Notes: generated by a model not told the origin, from the letters alone. Counted from the stretch's first letter, positions 24,269 to 32,508 are shown. The stretch: DNA of 38,527 nt from Firmicutes bacterium UBA5227 (GCA_002409285.1 DHUT01000043.1:1-38527); one strand, 5' to 3'. Translations and numbers: made by a program.

Positions 24269-25810
24269 ATGGGGAGAATATTGTCTGTTGAATTTGATAA
24301 GAGCAGTATTAAAGTTGTGGAGGCCTATAGGAATGGAGCTTCACTGTCCGTTTTAAAATGCATTTCCATAAATGCTGATACAGGGATTGAAAACGGAAAA
24401 ATAAATGATATTGTGATGATTGCCAACTTATTAAAGGAAGGGCTTATCAAAAATAATATTAAAGCTAATAAGGCTGTCTTTGTGGTGAATTCTGACAGTG
24501 TAATAATTAGAAGTATGAGGCTTCCGTTTTTAGAAAATGGAGATGATATATTATCAATGATAGAAATTGAGCTTTCACAATTAATTCCCATTGATTTTAA
24601 TCAGTACAAAATTAAATATACAATTGCTGAAATAGTTGAAGAAAATGACGTAAAAGAAGCTTTTTACGTCATTTATTGTATTCCGGAGAAGCTTTTTCCG
24701 GATTTAAGGGAACTTTCTAAAAGGCTGAATATGAGAATATGTTGCCTGCATATATCCTTTTGCTGCCTTAATAATATATTTGACTGCAATATTAATATAA
24801 ACGGCAAGCCTCTGGATGAGGAGAACACATGTGCTTTTGTTGATATTAATTCAAGCTATATTTCTTTTTGCACACTAAATAAGGGCGTTAATGATTTTTC
24901 AAGGCTATTCTTTTATGGTCAGGATGAATACTCAGTTGAAGCCGTAGCCGAATCACAGTATAAATACATTGAGGATTCGGATGATTCCATTGTTTTTAAG
25001 TATGAAATACTTGACAAGATTAACAGATACGTACAATACTATCATTCGGTGGATAATTCAAATAGCATTAAGAAGCTGTATATTTACGGCGGAGGTTCCA
25101 AGGACAACAATATAAGCGGATTTTTATCTCAGAAATTAAAAATAGATGTTGAGGTTATTAATCAAATTCAAGAAATTTACTTTGATACTATTTCATTAAA
25201 TGAAAATTTGATTTCAAACAACTACTTTATTCCTATTTTATCTTTATTTAAGGGAAAAAAGAATATTTGCTTCTCAACGAATGAGCATATAGAACTTGTG
25301 CGCCGTCCCAAGTTCTTAGCAGCTGCTTGCGGGACGATTATTTTGTTGGCGTCATGCCTTGGCTTTAAATATTATGATACTGCGGTTTCTGATAAAATTT
25401 ATAATATGAGTAAGTTTATTGGGGATGAGGACAATGCAAGGCGGAATGTAGAGATTGAAAGCCTGAAAGAAGAGGTTGCATTATTGGAAAGCTATTTAGA
25501 GCAGTCTGTTAAATTAAATTCTATTATTAGAAGTGAGGATTTTGTAAGCCCTGTTGTTTTAAGAGACATTTTCAATGCAATTCCGCAGAATACAAGAGTT
25601 TCTTCAATTTCTTCCGATATAAACGGTATCCAATTATCCTGTTTTTCTGACTCTATGGAGGATGTAACCTTATTTTTGCATAATTTGCGGGACATTAAAT
25701 TCATTGAAGAAATATTTTTAGCAGATATTGATGTTAAACAAGATGGTGACGGCAGATATTCATATTCCGTTATGTGCAAGTTAAAGGATGTGAGTGACAT
25801 TGCCCAATAG
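24269..25810 (+). CDS. PilM-PilN fusion protein (set 2)
   Basis: Protein of 513 residues. Residues 1-350 are PilM-like: ILSVEFDKSSIKVVEAYRNG opens the actin-like fold, IRSMRLPFLENGDDILSMIEIEL matches the PilM motif region, and KKLYIYGGGSKDNNISGFLSQKL is the late glycine-rich loop. After RRPKFLAAACG a membrane helix (about 350-367) is followed by a coiled coil (IESLKEEVALLESYLEQ) and a ferredoxin-like domain (LRDIFNAIPQNTRVSSISSDINGIQLSCF), as in PilN. One polypeptide thus covers PilM and PilN. ATG 24269 has a modest GGGG ribosome binding site. It overlaps the next gene by 17 bases. The PilM half diverges strongly from the set 1 copy. Confidence 0.83.
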   Translation: MGRILSVEFDKSSIKVVEAYRNGASLSVLKCISINADTGIENGKINDIVMIANLLKEGLIKNNIKANKAVFVVNSDSVIIRSMRLPFLENGDDILSMIEIELSQLIPIDFNQYKIKYTIAEIVEENDVKEAFYVIYCIPEKLFPDLRELSKRLNMRICCLHISFCCLNNIFDCNININGKPLDEENTCAFVDINSSYISFCTLNKGVNDFSRLFFYGQDEYSVEAVAESQYKYIEDSDDSIVFKYEILDKINRYVQYYHSVDNSNSIKKLYIYGGGSKDNNISGFLSQKLKIDVEVINQIQEIYFDTISLNENLISNNYFIPILSLFKGKKNICFSTNEHIELVRRPKFLAAACGTIILLASCLGFKYYDTAVSDKIYNMSKFIGDEDNARRNVEIESLKEEVALLESYLEQSVKLNSIIRSEDFVSPVVLRDIFNAIPQNTRVSSISSDINGIQLSCFSDSMEDVTLFLHNLRDIKFIEEIFLADIDVKQDGDGRYSYSVMCKLKDVSDIAQ

Positions 25811-26390
25811 CAGAAATAAAGGAAATCCAAGGATTATTTTTTTAGTTTTATTAGTGCTTGTTCTATTTTACTTCGTGATGCCCAAGGAACTGATACACGA
25901 ATTGAACCCTTCAAAATGGAAGCAAACAGAAATTCCTCTTGCATATGAAAGGATGGTTCAAAACTTCAGTATTCAGAATTGTTTAGTTGAAAATAAGGAT
26001 CGACTGTTAAGTGAGATAAAGGAAACTAACATAGAGCCAAGGATCTTGCATGAAGAGATAATATCCACTGTATATGGCTATTGTATAGATAATAATGTAA
26101 TTATTACAAAAATTACTTTTTCTGAAATTTCTCCTGTTAATTTTATTGATGAAGAAATTAGCGAAAAACCCAGTGGCACTGCACCGGTTATGGTAACGGT
26201 GGGTGTTGAATTCAGGGGCAGCTTTGATGATGTGCTGAATTTAGTTGATGACATTAAAGAGGATTCACAGAATATTGGATTTTCTCATATGCGGTTATTA
26301 TCGATGGATGACAATGATTTCATGGGTGTCATGGATCTGAAATTTTATGCCATGCCCCTAAATAAGGTGAATTATGAGATGGTTAACTAA
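25794..26390 (+). CDS. PilO-like alignment protein (set 2)
   Basis: Bitopic membrane protein of 198 residues: a basic N-terminus, a hydrophobic helix at about 14-28 (IIFLVLLVLVLFYFVM), a middle part of charged helices, and a C-terminal ferredoxin-like domain (VMVTVGVEFRGSFDDVLNLVDDI) that fits PilO. The start is GTG 25794, inside the fusion gene, with AAAGGATG six bases before. Unlike the set 1 PilO-like protein it has no extra modules. It overlaps the next prepilin gene by 17 bases. Confidence 0.72.
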   Translation: MTLPNSRNKGNPRIIFLVLLVLVLFYFVMPKELIHELNPSKWKQTEIPLAYERMVQNFSIQNCLVENKDRLLSEIKETNIEPRILHEEIISTVYGYCIDNNVIITKITFSEISPVNFIDEEISEKPSGTAPVMVTVGVEFRGSFDDVLNLVDDIKEDSQNIGFSHMRLLSMDDNDFMGVMDLKFYAMPLNKVNYEMVN

Positions 26391-26760
26391 TCGTCGTGGT
26401 TTTACCATTGTGGAAATTATAATGAGTATAGCTGTAATTGGAATTATAATCGCACCCCTGATGGGAATGTTTGTCATGTCATCAAAAATAAATCAGGAAA
26501 GCAGTAAAGAGTTTAAGTCTTTTTTAGAAGCTCAGAAATATATGGAAGAGATTAAAGCCATGGATTCAATTGATGTTTCAAGGTATCCATATAATTCTAT
26601 AACAGGAGCCTATGAAGGCACGGTAATACAGACGGAGGATAAGCTTGGAGCTCAGGTCATGATTATACCTAAGAGCGGAATTTTGTATAATATTGAAATA
26701 AATATTATTGATGAGGGTAAGGTTGTGAATTCCTTACGGGGAAGCAGAATTTTTTACTGA
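26374..26760 (+). CDS. PilV/GspI-like minor pilin (set 2)
   Basis: Prepilin of 128 residues. The leader MRWLTNRRG precedes FTIVEIIMSIAVIGIIIAPLMGMF, with Glu at +5 and an Ala-Pro turn as in PilV/GspI. FLEAQKYMEEIKAM continues the helix. ATG 26374 follows AAGGTGA inside the end of the previous gene. It is first in the compact set 26374-28393, which parallels the GspH/I/J/K tip complex of type II secretion. Confidence 0.85.
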   Translation: MRWLTNRRGFTIVEIIMSIAVIGIIIAPLMGMFVMSSKINQESSKEFKSFLEAQKYMEEIKAMDSIDVSRYPYNSITGAYEGTVIQTEDKLGAQVMIIPKSGILYNIEINIIDEGKVVNSLRGSRIFY

Positions 26761-26773
26761 GCAGGGGAATAAA

Positions 26774-27322
26774 ATGAAGAATAAGAAGGGCTCTGTATTA
26801 GTACTTGTCACCATTATTACAGGAGCTATGATGATGCTGGGATTTACCTGCCTGAATATTGCTTCCATCCAGTATCAGATTAGAAAAAGTAACTCTGAAG
26901 TAAAAAAAGCATTCTATATGTCTGAAAATGGATTAAATTATGCATACGCACAGGTCTATGAGCTAATATGTGAGACTGCTGCGGATTCAGTAGATAAGAC
27001 TGATGAGTTTTTGCTGGTCTGTCCCGAAGATATTGAGGGAGCTTCCAATTTTTTTTATAACAACTACAAGCTGAATATAAGCAGCAATGTGTATCACAAA
27101 GTTAAATTAAACTCCAACCCTGATGTTATGGTTACTGATTGCAGTGGCTTGTTTACAGGAGGTGGGCTGAATGTGAGTATCAGCTCTAAATATATATCGG
27201 ATTCAGGGATTGAAAGAACTACATCTGCGGATATTATTATCCTGATACCTGATTATCAAAAAACAAGGGCAGGAGCAGTTGACTTCACCTCATTGCTGTA
27301 TTTTAATAAGTTTGATTTATAG
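26774..27322 (+). CDS. PilX/GspK-like minor pilin (set 2)
   Basis: Protein of 182 residues. KNKKGSVLVLVTIITGAMMMLGFTCLNIA resembles the PilX N-terminus: Gly at the cut site and no Glu at +5. SNSEVKKAFYMSENGLNYAYAQV follows, as in PilX proteins (the usual AFYAAEAGL stretch). The C-terminal part (residues ~65-182) has no recognised fold. ATG 26774 lies 14 bases after the preceding gene, with GGGG before it. It corresponds to the set 1 gene at 15065. Confidence 0.72.
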   Translation: MKNKKGSVLVLVTIITGAMMMLGFTCLNIASIQYQIRKSNSEVKKAFYMSENGLNYAYAQVYELICETAADSVDKTDEFLLVCPEDIEGASNFFYNNYKLNISSNVYHKVKLNSNPDVMVTDCSGLFTGGGLNVSISSKYISDSGIERTTSADIIILIPDYQKTRAGAVDFTSLLYFNKFDL

Positions 27323-27332
27323 TGAGGTTGAT

Positions 27333-27866
27333 ATGCATTCTGAAAGAAGTGGCTACACTTTAATAGAGCTGTTGATTTGTCTTGTACTCATAAGCCTTGT
27401 AATTGTATTGCTCATGTCATTTTTTACGGCTAATCTCAATAGCTTTGTCAGGGTTAAGAATGATTCGGAGCTTCAGTTTCAAGCTCAATATGTTTTGAAT
27501 TTCATTTCCAATAAGGTAATGAATTCAGGTAATATTGCAGATATCATAACATACGAAAACACAAGAGTTATTAATTTAAGCGAAGAGATCAGCATTACAA
27601 GAATATCCTTGTTATATAATCAGCAGGATAGTTTGTGTTATATTTTTGAAGTCAGAGAAAACAAAATATTTTATGGAAATGCAAAAGCTGATGGTTCGGC
27701 CGATGCTCAGTTGGGTAAGTATATATCAGAGTTGAAAGTCTCTCCCTTTCCAAGCGGAATAACCTTTGCTCATGCACGGGCATTAGAAATAACCATAAAA
27801 TTAGCTAAAGACGGTGAAACCTATGAAGCAACTCAGCTGATAAGCATGCGTGGCGGCAGGAAATGA
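27333..27866 (+). CDS. PilW/GspJ-like minor pilin (set 2)
   Basis: Prepilin of 177 residues. The leader MHSERSG precedes YTLIELLICLVLISLVIVLLMSFF, with Tyr instead of Phe at +1 and Glu at +5. The N-terminal helix and the following QFQAQYVLNFISNKVMNSG fit PilW/GspJ. A longer in-frame start at 27279 overlaps the previous gene, but TGAGGTTG places the start at ATG 27333. It is the small counterpart of the VWA pilin at 15563, without any grafted domain. Confidence 0.82.
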   Translation: MHSERSGYTLIELLICLVLISLVIVLLMSFFTANLNSFVRVKNDSELQFQAQYVLNFISNKVMNSGNIADIITYENTRVINLSEEISITRISLLYNQQDSLCYIFEVRENKIFYGNAKADGSADAQLGKYISELKVSPFPSGITFAHARALEITIKLAKDGETYEATQLISMRGGRK

Positions 27867-27905
27867 CTTATTTTGAAAATATGATGATTTAAAGAAATTA
27901 AAACA

Positions 27906-27934
27906 TTGACAAACATTCAATTAATTTATAAAAT
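27906..27934 (+). promoter_or_regulatory. Probable promoter before the GspH-like pilin gene
   Basis: TTGACA (27906-27911), a 17-base spacer and TAAAAT (27929-27934), 33 bases before the GTG start. It lies inside the pilus locus and could also drive efp. Confidence 0.7.
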
Positions 27935-27967
27935 GGGATATGTAATTAAATCCCTGAGGGATGGACT

Positions 27968-28393
27968 GTGAAAAATGATGGTTTTACTCTTTTTGAGGTA
28001 ATTACTGTACTTTCTTTAATAGGGATAGTTTTAGCAATTTGTGTTCCTAAAATAAATGCGGACTTTGGATATATGGATAAAACGGCAGAGGAGCTTCTGT
28101 CAGATGTGAGGTTCATTCAAATGGAAAGCATGAAAAATCCGTCAAGCATATATAAACTGACTGTAAATTCTTTAGCAGGGAAATATTATTTGATGAATGG
28201 GCTAAATGTTGTCAAAACTGTAAATTTAAAGGAAAGATATGGTATTAGTTACACAGGAGAAGGACCTTTGTACTTTAATAACGAAGGGATACCTATTCAT
28301 GCGGGTACTTTTACAATACTTGACGGTAAAACAAAAAAATCAAAAAGTGTTACCGTTGTTCCTACTACAGGAAGAACTGTTATATTGGAATAA
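27968..28393 (+). CDS. GspH/FimU-like minor pilin (set 2)
   Basis: Prepilin of 141 residues with an unusually short, weakly charged leader, MKNDG, before FTLFEVITVLSLIGIVLAICVPKI (Glu at +5). The next part, ELLSDVRFIQMESMKN, is the GspH/FimU stretch that follows the helix. The start is GTG 27968 with GAGGG before it. It has its own promoter rather than being tightly joined to the gene before (101-base gap). It lies 44 bases upstream of efp, so read-through into efp is likely. Confidence 0.83.
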   Translation: MKNDGFTLFEVITVLSLIGIVLAICVPKINADFGYMDKTAEELLSDVRFIQMESMKNPSSIYKLTVNSLAGKYYLMNGLNVVKTVNLKERYGISYTGEGPLYFNNEGIPIHAGTFTILDGKTKKSKSVTVVPTTGRTVILE

Positions 28394-28437
28394 GCAGCAG
28401 TCAGCTGGTTATAATATACATAAGGAGGAGACAATTA

Positions 28438-28995
28438 ATGGTTACAGCAAGTGATTTTAAAAAAGGCATAACAATATCCTGGAATAATGGATTATGGCAA
28501 ATAGTAGACTTTCAACACGTTAAACCGGGCAAAGGAGCAGCTTTTGTCAGAACTAAATTAAAAAATATAATAACAGGAGCTATAAGAGAAGAAACTTTTA
28601 ACCCTACTGAAAAATTTCCACTGGCAAGAATAGAAACAAAAGAAATGCAATATTTATATAATGACGGTGAATTATATTACTTTATGGATCCTGAATCATT
28701 TGAACAAATTCCACTAAACTATGACCAGGTGGAAGATGCAATAATTTATATTAAAGAAAATGATTTCGCTCAAATGAGATTTTATGAAGGTCAGCCGTTT
28801 GAAGTGAATGCTCCAAACTTTGTTGAGTTGGAGGTTAAGGAAACAGAACCGGGTTTTAAAGGTGACACTGCAACAGGTGCCAATAAACCTGCTATTGTAG
28901 AAACAGGTGCTAAAATAAATGTGCCGCTTTTCGTCGAGATAGGCGATAAAATTAAGATTGACACCAGAACAGGTGAATATCTATCAAGAGTATAG
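28438..28995 (+). CDS. efp: Translation elongation factor P
   Basis: Cytoplasmic factor that rescues ribosomes stalled on polyproline, 185 residues. The three-domain architecture is clear: KOW-like N-terminal domain with KPGKGAAFVRTK (tip residue K32, the usual site of modification), middle OB domain, and C-terminal OB domain ending GDKIKIDTRTGEYLSRV. ATG 28438 follows AAGGAGGA. A TATAAT at 28410-28415 with a poor -35 could give it a separate promoter; otherwise it is read from the pilin promoter at 27906. In many Clostridia efp lies next to a CD1247-like gene, as here. Confidence 0.97.
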   Translation: MVTASDFKKGITISWNNGLWQIVDFQHVKPGKGAAFVRTKLKNIITGAIREETFNPTEKFPLARIETKEMQYLYNDGELYYFMDPESFEQIPLNYDQVEDAIIYIKENDFAQMRFYEGQPFEVNAPNFVELEVKETEPGFKGDTATGANKPAIVETGAKINVPLFVEIGDKIKIDTRTGEYLSRV

Positions 28996-29006
28996 GGAGG
29001 TAAATC

Positions 29007-29369
29007 ATGGATTTTTTGTATGAAAAAATATCTTATTTAAGGGGGTTAGCCGATGGACTTGATATTAAGGCTGACTCAAAAGAGGGTAAGCTTTTTAACG
29101 CTTTGATGGAAGTTATTGAGGAAGTAGCTGACGGAATGAGCGACATATCTGAAGAGCAGGATGAAGTTAATGAATTCCTGGACTTGTTAGATGAAGATTT
29201 ATCAATGGTTGAGGAAGAATTGTTCGGCGATATGGAAATCGATGAAGATTACGAAGACTACGGTTACGATGACGACGACGATGACTATGATTTCGATTTT
29301 AACGATGATGACGAATATGATGATGACGACGACATTATGTCCGTTGACAACACAGAATACGAAGACTAA
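29007..29369 (+). CDS. CD1247 N-terminal domain protein with Asp-rich tail
   Basis: Protein of 120 residues. The first ~75 residues (MDFLYEKISYLRGLADGL, SKEGKLFNALMEVIEEVADGMSDI) match the CD1247 N-terminal domain common in Clostridia. The function is unknown. The last ~45 residues are almost wholly Asp, Glu and Tyr (about 20 Asp in a 30-residue run near 85-112). Family members I know of often end in a small zinc ribbon with CxxC pairs; none is present here. ATG 29007 follows AGGGAGG, 11 bases after efp. It is closed by a strong terminator. Confidence 0.8.
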   Translation: MDFLYEKISYLRGLADGLDIKADSKEGKLFNALMEVIEEVADGMSDISEEQDEVNEFLDLLDEDLSMVEEELFGDMEIDEDYEDYGYDDDDDDYDFDFNDDDEYDDDDDIMSVDNTEYED

Positions 29370-29374
29370 AAATA

Positions 29375-29406
29375 AAAAAAGCATTTCTTAAAGAAATGCT
29401 TTTTTT
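29375..29406. terminator. Bidirectional intrinsic terminator
   Basis: AAAAAAGCATTTCT (29375-29388), loop TAA, AGAAATGCTTTTTT (29392-29406 region): a 14-bp perfect inverted repeat with T tracts on both strands. It ends the efp operon on plus and the amidase gene on minus; the minus-strand stop overlaps its edge. Confidence 0.92.
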
Positions 29407-30277
29407 AAGGCCATATTTCTTTTGGATTAACCCCGTGGATTTGAACCACTTCGAATAAATCGCTGTTAGCTATATCCTTGGGTGTAACTAACCATGAGCC
29501 GTCGCTGTCCACATCATAGCCGTACTGCATAAAGGGATACCATACCAGGTGCGAGCACTGAGTAGAGCTGATGTTTTCAGGCTTTGGATTCTTCTTGCTT
29601 GTAAGACCAACTGTCAAACCATAGGGAATATCAGCTAAGTTATTTTTTGCAAATGCGGCAACAGCGTCAAGGGTATCCTGTGATGTGTCCTTTAACTTCA
29701 ACATTATAAATGAAGGGTACACTCTCCATTTGTTAATGTTTTGTAGCTGGGAGTTGCTTCCCAGCAATATGGCTTCCAGGGTTTCTTCCTTTTCTGCGTC
29801 AGTTATAATTGCCGCATGACCGTGCCGCCATCCAATCGAATGGGTGGCTTTGGTTATAAGAACGTAACCGTTCTCGTAAGGAGCAAGTTTAAATCCGTAC
29901 ATAGCCTTGCCATTGCTGTTGACTATTGACTCCTGACTTGTAATGATTCCGATTGACTTGCATAAGGTATTATTGTTTCTAAAAAAATCCTCCTGAAATT
30001 CAAGGATTTTGTCAATACCATCCTGTTCCTTCATTATTTCATCAATGGCTGTTTCACCAAGCCCTGTCTGATACAACAATTCTTTATAATCATTCTCGCT
30101 GAAATTTTTCTTGTTTAATATAGGTAAAATGTTTATTTTGTCATAGTCGGGATTAAAATATCCCTGTGGTTCTATGATTGCATTCATTACCTGTATGACA
30201 ATGAAAATCAATACAAGTATCATTGCAAAAATCAATAATTTTTTATATTTAATATTCTTTATTTTCTCATATACCAT
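29405..30277 (-). CDS. Membrane-anchored YiiX-like (permuted papain) hydrolase
   Basis: Protein of 290 residues on the minus strand. A basic N-terminus and one hydrophobic helix (about 13-31, LLIFAMILVLIFIVIQVM) act as a signal anchor, so the enzyme domain should be outside. The C-terminal half fits the YiiX/NlpC-P60-like permuted papain group: a catalytic histidine in WRHGHAAIIT and a catalytic cysteine in STQCSHLVWYPFMQYGYDVDSDGSWLVTP. The substrate is unknown; lipid or peptidoglycan amides are likely for this group. The ribosome binding site is weak (AAAGG). It is convergent with the efp operon and unrelated to its neighbours in direction. Confidence 0.72.
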   Translation of the reverse strand: MVYEKIKNIKYKKLLIFAMILVLIFIVIQVMNAIIEPQGYFNPDYDKINILPILNKKNFSENDYKELLYQTGLGETAIDEIMKEQDGIDKILEFQEDFFRNNNTLCKSIGIITSQESIVNSNGKAMYGFKLAPYENGYVLITKATHSIGWRHGHAAIITDAEKEETLEAILLGSNSQLQNINKWRVYPSFIMLKLKDTSQDTLDAVAAFAKNNLADIPYGLTVGLTSKKNPKPENISSTQCSHLVWYPFMQYGYDVDSDGSWLVTPKDIANSDLFEVVQIHGVNPKEIWP

Positions 30278-30306
30278 AACGTCTGCCTTTATAATTTATT
30301 GAGTGA

Positions 30307-30336
30307 AGTATATCCGGTTTATTAATTAAGCAACAA
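30307..30336 (-). promoter_or_regulatory. Possible promoter of the YiiX-like gene
   Basis: Read on the minus strand: TTGTTG, an 18-base spacer, TATACT, ending 30 bases before the start codon. The match is moderate. Confidence 0.45.
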
Positions 30337-30480
30337 TTCTACATGCTTTTATACTAATTATATAATATAAAAAGGGAATTACAATGATAAATTATTTTAA
30401 ATTTAGGTAAATTCAAGCTATTAATATTAAAATATTTATGATAATATATAATAAATATGTAGAAATCATGGAGGATTAAT

Positions 30481-30591
30481 ATGAACAAGTACAATAAAAG
30501 AGCTAATACAATGAAGAGGGTTATTTGTTTTGTGTTAGCCGGAGGCATGATATTGACAGCGGTTATGAGCATGATTATGTTTCTGATGTAA
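30481..30591 (+). CDS. 36-residue membrane miniprotein
   Basis: Small ORF of 36 codons: a basic N-terminus (MNKYNKRANTMKR) and one hydrophobic helix (VICFVLAGGMILTAVMSMIMFLM). ATG 30481 has a clear GGAGGA six bases before. The layout resembles the Prli42/DUF4044 membrane miniproteins of Firmicutes; in Listeria, Prli42 anchors the stressosome. The similarity is of pattern rather than a firm sequence match. It lies 18 bases before the helicase gene. A TATAAT at 30447-30452 without a good -35 may be its promoter. Confidence 0.65.
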   Translation: MNKYNKRANTMKRVICFVLAGGMILTAVMSMIMFLM

Positions 30592-30609
30592 AGAGAAAGA
30601 AATAAGAAT

Positions 30610-32508
30610 ATGGAATACTTTGATTTTCTGGAAAGTATAAACGATGTAAAGCTGAACAGTCAACAAAAACAAGCAGCCTCCTGTGATAAGGGTAATGCCC
30701 TTGTACTCTCCACCGCAGGTTCCGGTAAAACAACAGTTACAATAGCAAGGGCAGGCAGGCTTTTATATGAAAAAAAGTGCGACAGAAAAATTCTCACCAT
30801 AACATTTTCCAAAATGGCTGCTAACGATATGAAAGAAAGATTTCAATCCTTCTTTGGTGACATGTATAAATCAAAAACTGAGTTTTCAACTATTCATGCC
30901 TTTTCCTATAAAATTGTCAGAAATTTTTACAAAAGAAAAGGCATTAATTTTGATTTGCTTACAAATAATTATCAGGTGCTGGGAGAAATATTGAAATCAT
31001 ATTATTCACAGTCCTATTTCAATTATGTAAGCGATGAAGAAATTGAAAACCTTGCATCAGCCATAAGCTATGTTGATAATATGATGATAAATCCTCAGGA
31101 ATACAAAGATTATGGCATTGAAATAAAAGGCTTTGACAAAATATATGAGCTATATAAATCATATAAGGTTCAAAACAGGCTGATAGACTTTGATGACATG
31201 CTCCTGTATGCATATAAGATAATATTAAATTCTAACCTTTACAGAGATTATGTAAAAAATACCTACCAGCATGTACAGATAGATGAAATGCAAGACACCT
31301 CCAGGATACAGCACGAAATTATCAAGCTCATTACCGACAGCAACCTTTTTATGGTTGGAGATGATGACCAGGCAATATATTCCTTCAGGGGAAGTTATCC
31401 GGATTTTATGCTCCAATTCAAGGATATTTATAGTGACGGAGAAATATTTTACTTGGATAACAATTACAGAAGTGATAAAAACATAGTGGAAGGTGCTAAA
31501 AATTTTATTGAACGAAACAGGAAAAGATACATAAAGGCCATCACTACCGATAATCCAAGAGAAAATGAGATTAATATCATAAGGGTTGACAGCAGGGCAG
31601 AACAGGCAAAATTAATTGTAGATCAGCTTAAAGGAATAAAAGACCACAGCACAGTAGGCATTTTGTTCAGATACAATATGTCAGCCCTGATTCCTGCCAA
31701 TAAATTAAATGAAAATAATATAGGCTTTTATATTAAAGAAGATAAAACAAAATTTTTTAAAAGCCCGGTTTTATATGATATACTTGCATTTTTAACACTT
31801 GCGTTAAACCCTAAGGACAGAGAAGCATTTTCCAGAATATATTATAAAAGCTACACTTACTTCACAAAAAGCATGTGCCGCATTGTAATGGAAAGCTCAA
31901 GAGACGACCTGACGGTTTTCGATATATTAGATAACTATAAATATTTTGACAACTATGTTTATGATAAAATACATCAGTTCAGAATAGACATAAATTATAT
32001 CAATAAACTAAAGCCGCAAGATGCAATAAGATTTATCAAGCTAAATCTGGAATATATGAATTATCTGGAGAGAATGCAGGATGAAGGGCGAAACAATTTA
32101 AGCAATTCACTTCACATATTAGAGATACTGGAGGAAATAGGCTCCTATTGCAGCAATACAAAAGAATTTGTAGAAAAAATACATAGTCTTAAGGATGTTA
32201 TAAAAAAAGCATCCCAAAACAAGAATTCTAATATAACACTGGCGACTATTCACAGCGTCAAGGGGCTTGAATATGACTATGTATACATGATAGATAATAT
32301 TGAAGGGGAATTTCCCTCGGATAAGAGAAATATGTCAGCAGACGATTATGAAAAGACAGTAGAAGAAGAGCGGAGAGTATTCTACGTAGGCATGACCAGA
32401 GCTAAGAAAAAATTAAATATAATAGTACCGGGTAAACCATCACTATTTATCAACGAACTAATTATGTCCAATAAAAAAAGACAAGCTCAAAAAAATAAAA
32501 TTAATTGA
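30610..32508 (+). CDS. UvrD/Rep-family ATP-dependent DNA helicase
   Basis: Superfamily 1A helicase of 632 residues, somewhat shorter than PcrA/UvrD. Motifs in order: Q-motif LNSQQKQAAS, Walker A STAGSGKTT (about 35-43), Ia TITFSKMAANDMKER, Walker B VQIDEMQDTS, motif III MVGDDDQAIYSFRGS, motif IV LDNNYRS, motif V TIHSVKGLEYDYVYM, motif VI EEERRVFYVGMTRAKKKL. It unwinds 3'-5' on DNA by family analogy. ATG 30610 has only a poor GA-rich ribosome binding site (AAGAGAAAG). It could be coupled to the miniprotein gene before it. It is not the canonical pcrA, which normally adjoins ligA. Its role in repair or recombination is inferred. Confidence 0.92.
   Translation: MEYFDFLESINDVKLNSQQKQAASCDKGNALVLSTAGSGKTTVTIARAGRLLYEKKCDRKILTITFSKMAANDMKERFQSFFGDMYKSKTEFSTIHAFSYKIVRNFYKRKGINFDLLTNNYQVLGEILKSYYSQSYFNYVSDEEIENLASAISYVDNMMINPQEYKDYGIEIKGFDKIYELYKSYKVQNRLIDFDDMLLYAYKIILNSNLYRDYVKNTYQHVQIDEMQDTSRIQHEIIKLITDSNLFMVGDDDQAIYSFRGSYPDFMLQFKDIYSDGEIFYLDNNYRSDKNIVEGAKNFIERNRKRYIKAITTDNPRENEINIIRVDSRAEQAKLIVDQLKGIKDHSTVGILFRYNMSALIPANKLNENNIGFYIKEDKTKFFKSPVLYDILAFLTLALNPKDREAFSRIYYKSYTYFTKSMCRIVMESSRDDLTVFDILDNYKYFDNYVYDKIHQFRIDINYINKLKPQDAIRFIKLNLEYMNYLERMQDEGRNNLSNSLHILEILEEIGSYCSNTKEFVEKIHSLKDVIKKASQNKNSNITLATIHSVKGLEYDYVYMIDNIEGEFPSDKRNMSADDYEKTVEEERRVFYVGMTRAKKKLNIIVPGKPSLFINELIMSNKKRQAQKNKIN

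Noticed and set aside
28239..28454. Frame overlapping the GspH-like pilin and efp starts
   Set aside because: It lies in another frame of a well-supported prepilin gene and has no family signature.
29191..29391. Thr/Met-rich plus-strand frame
   Set aside because: It is the +1 shadow of the GAT/GAC-rich tail of the CD1247-like gene.
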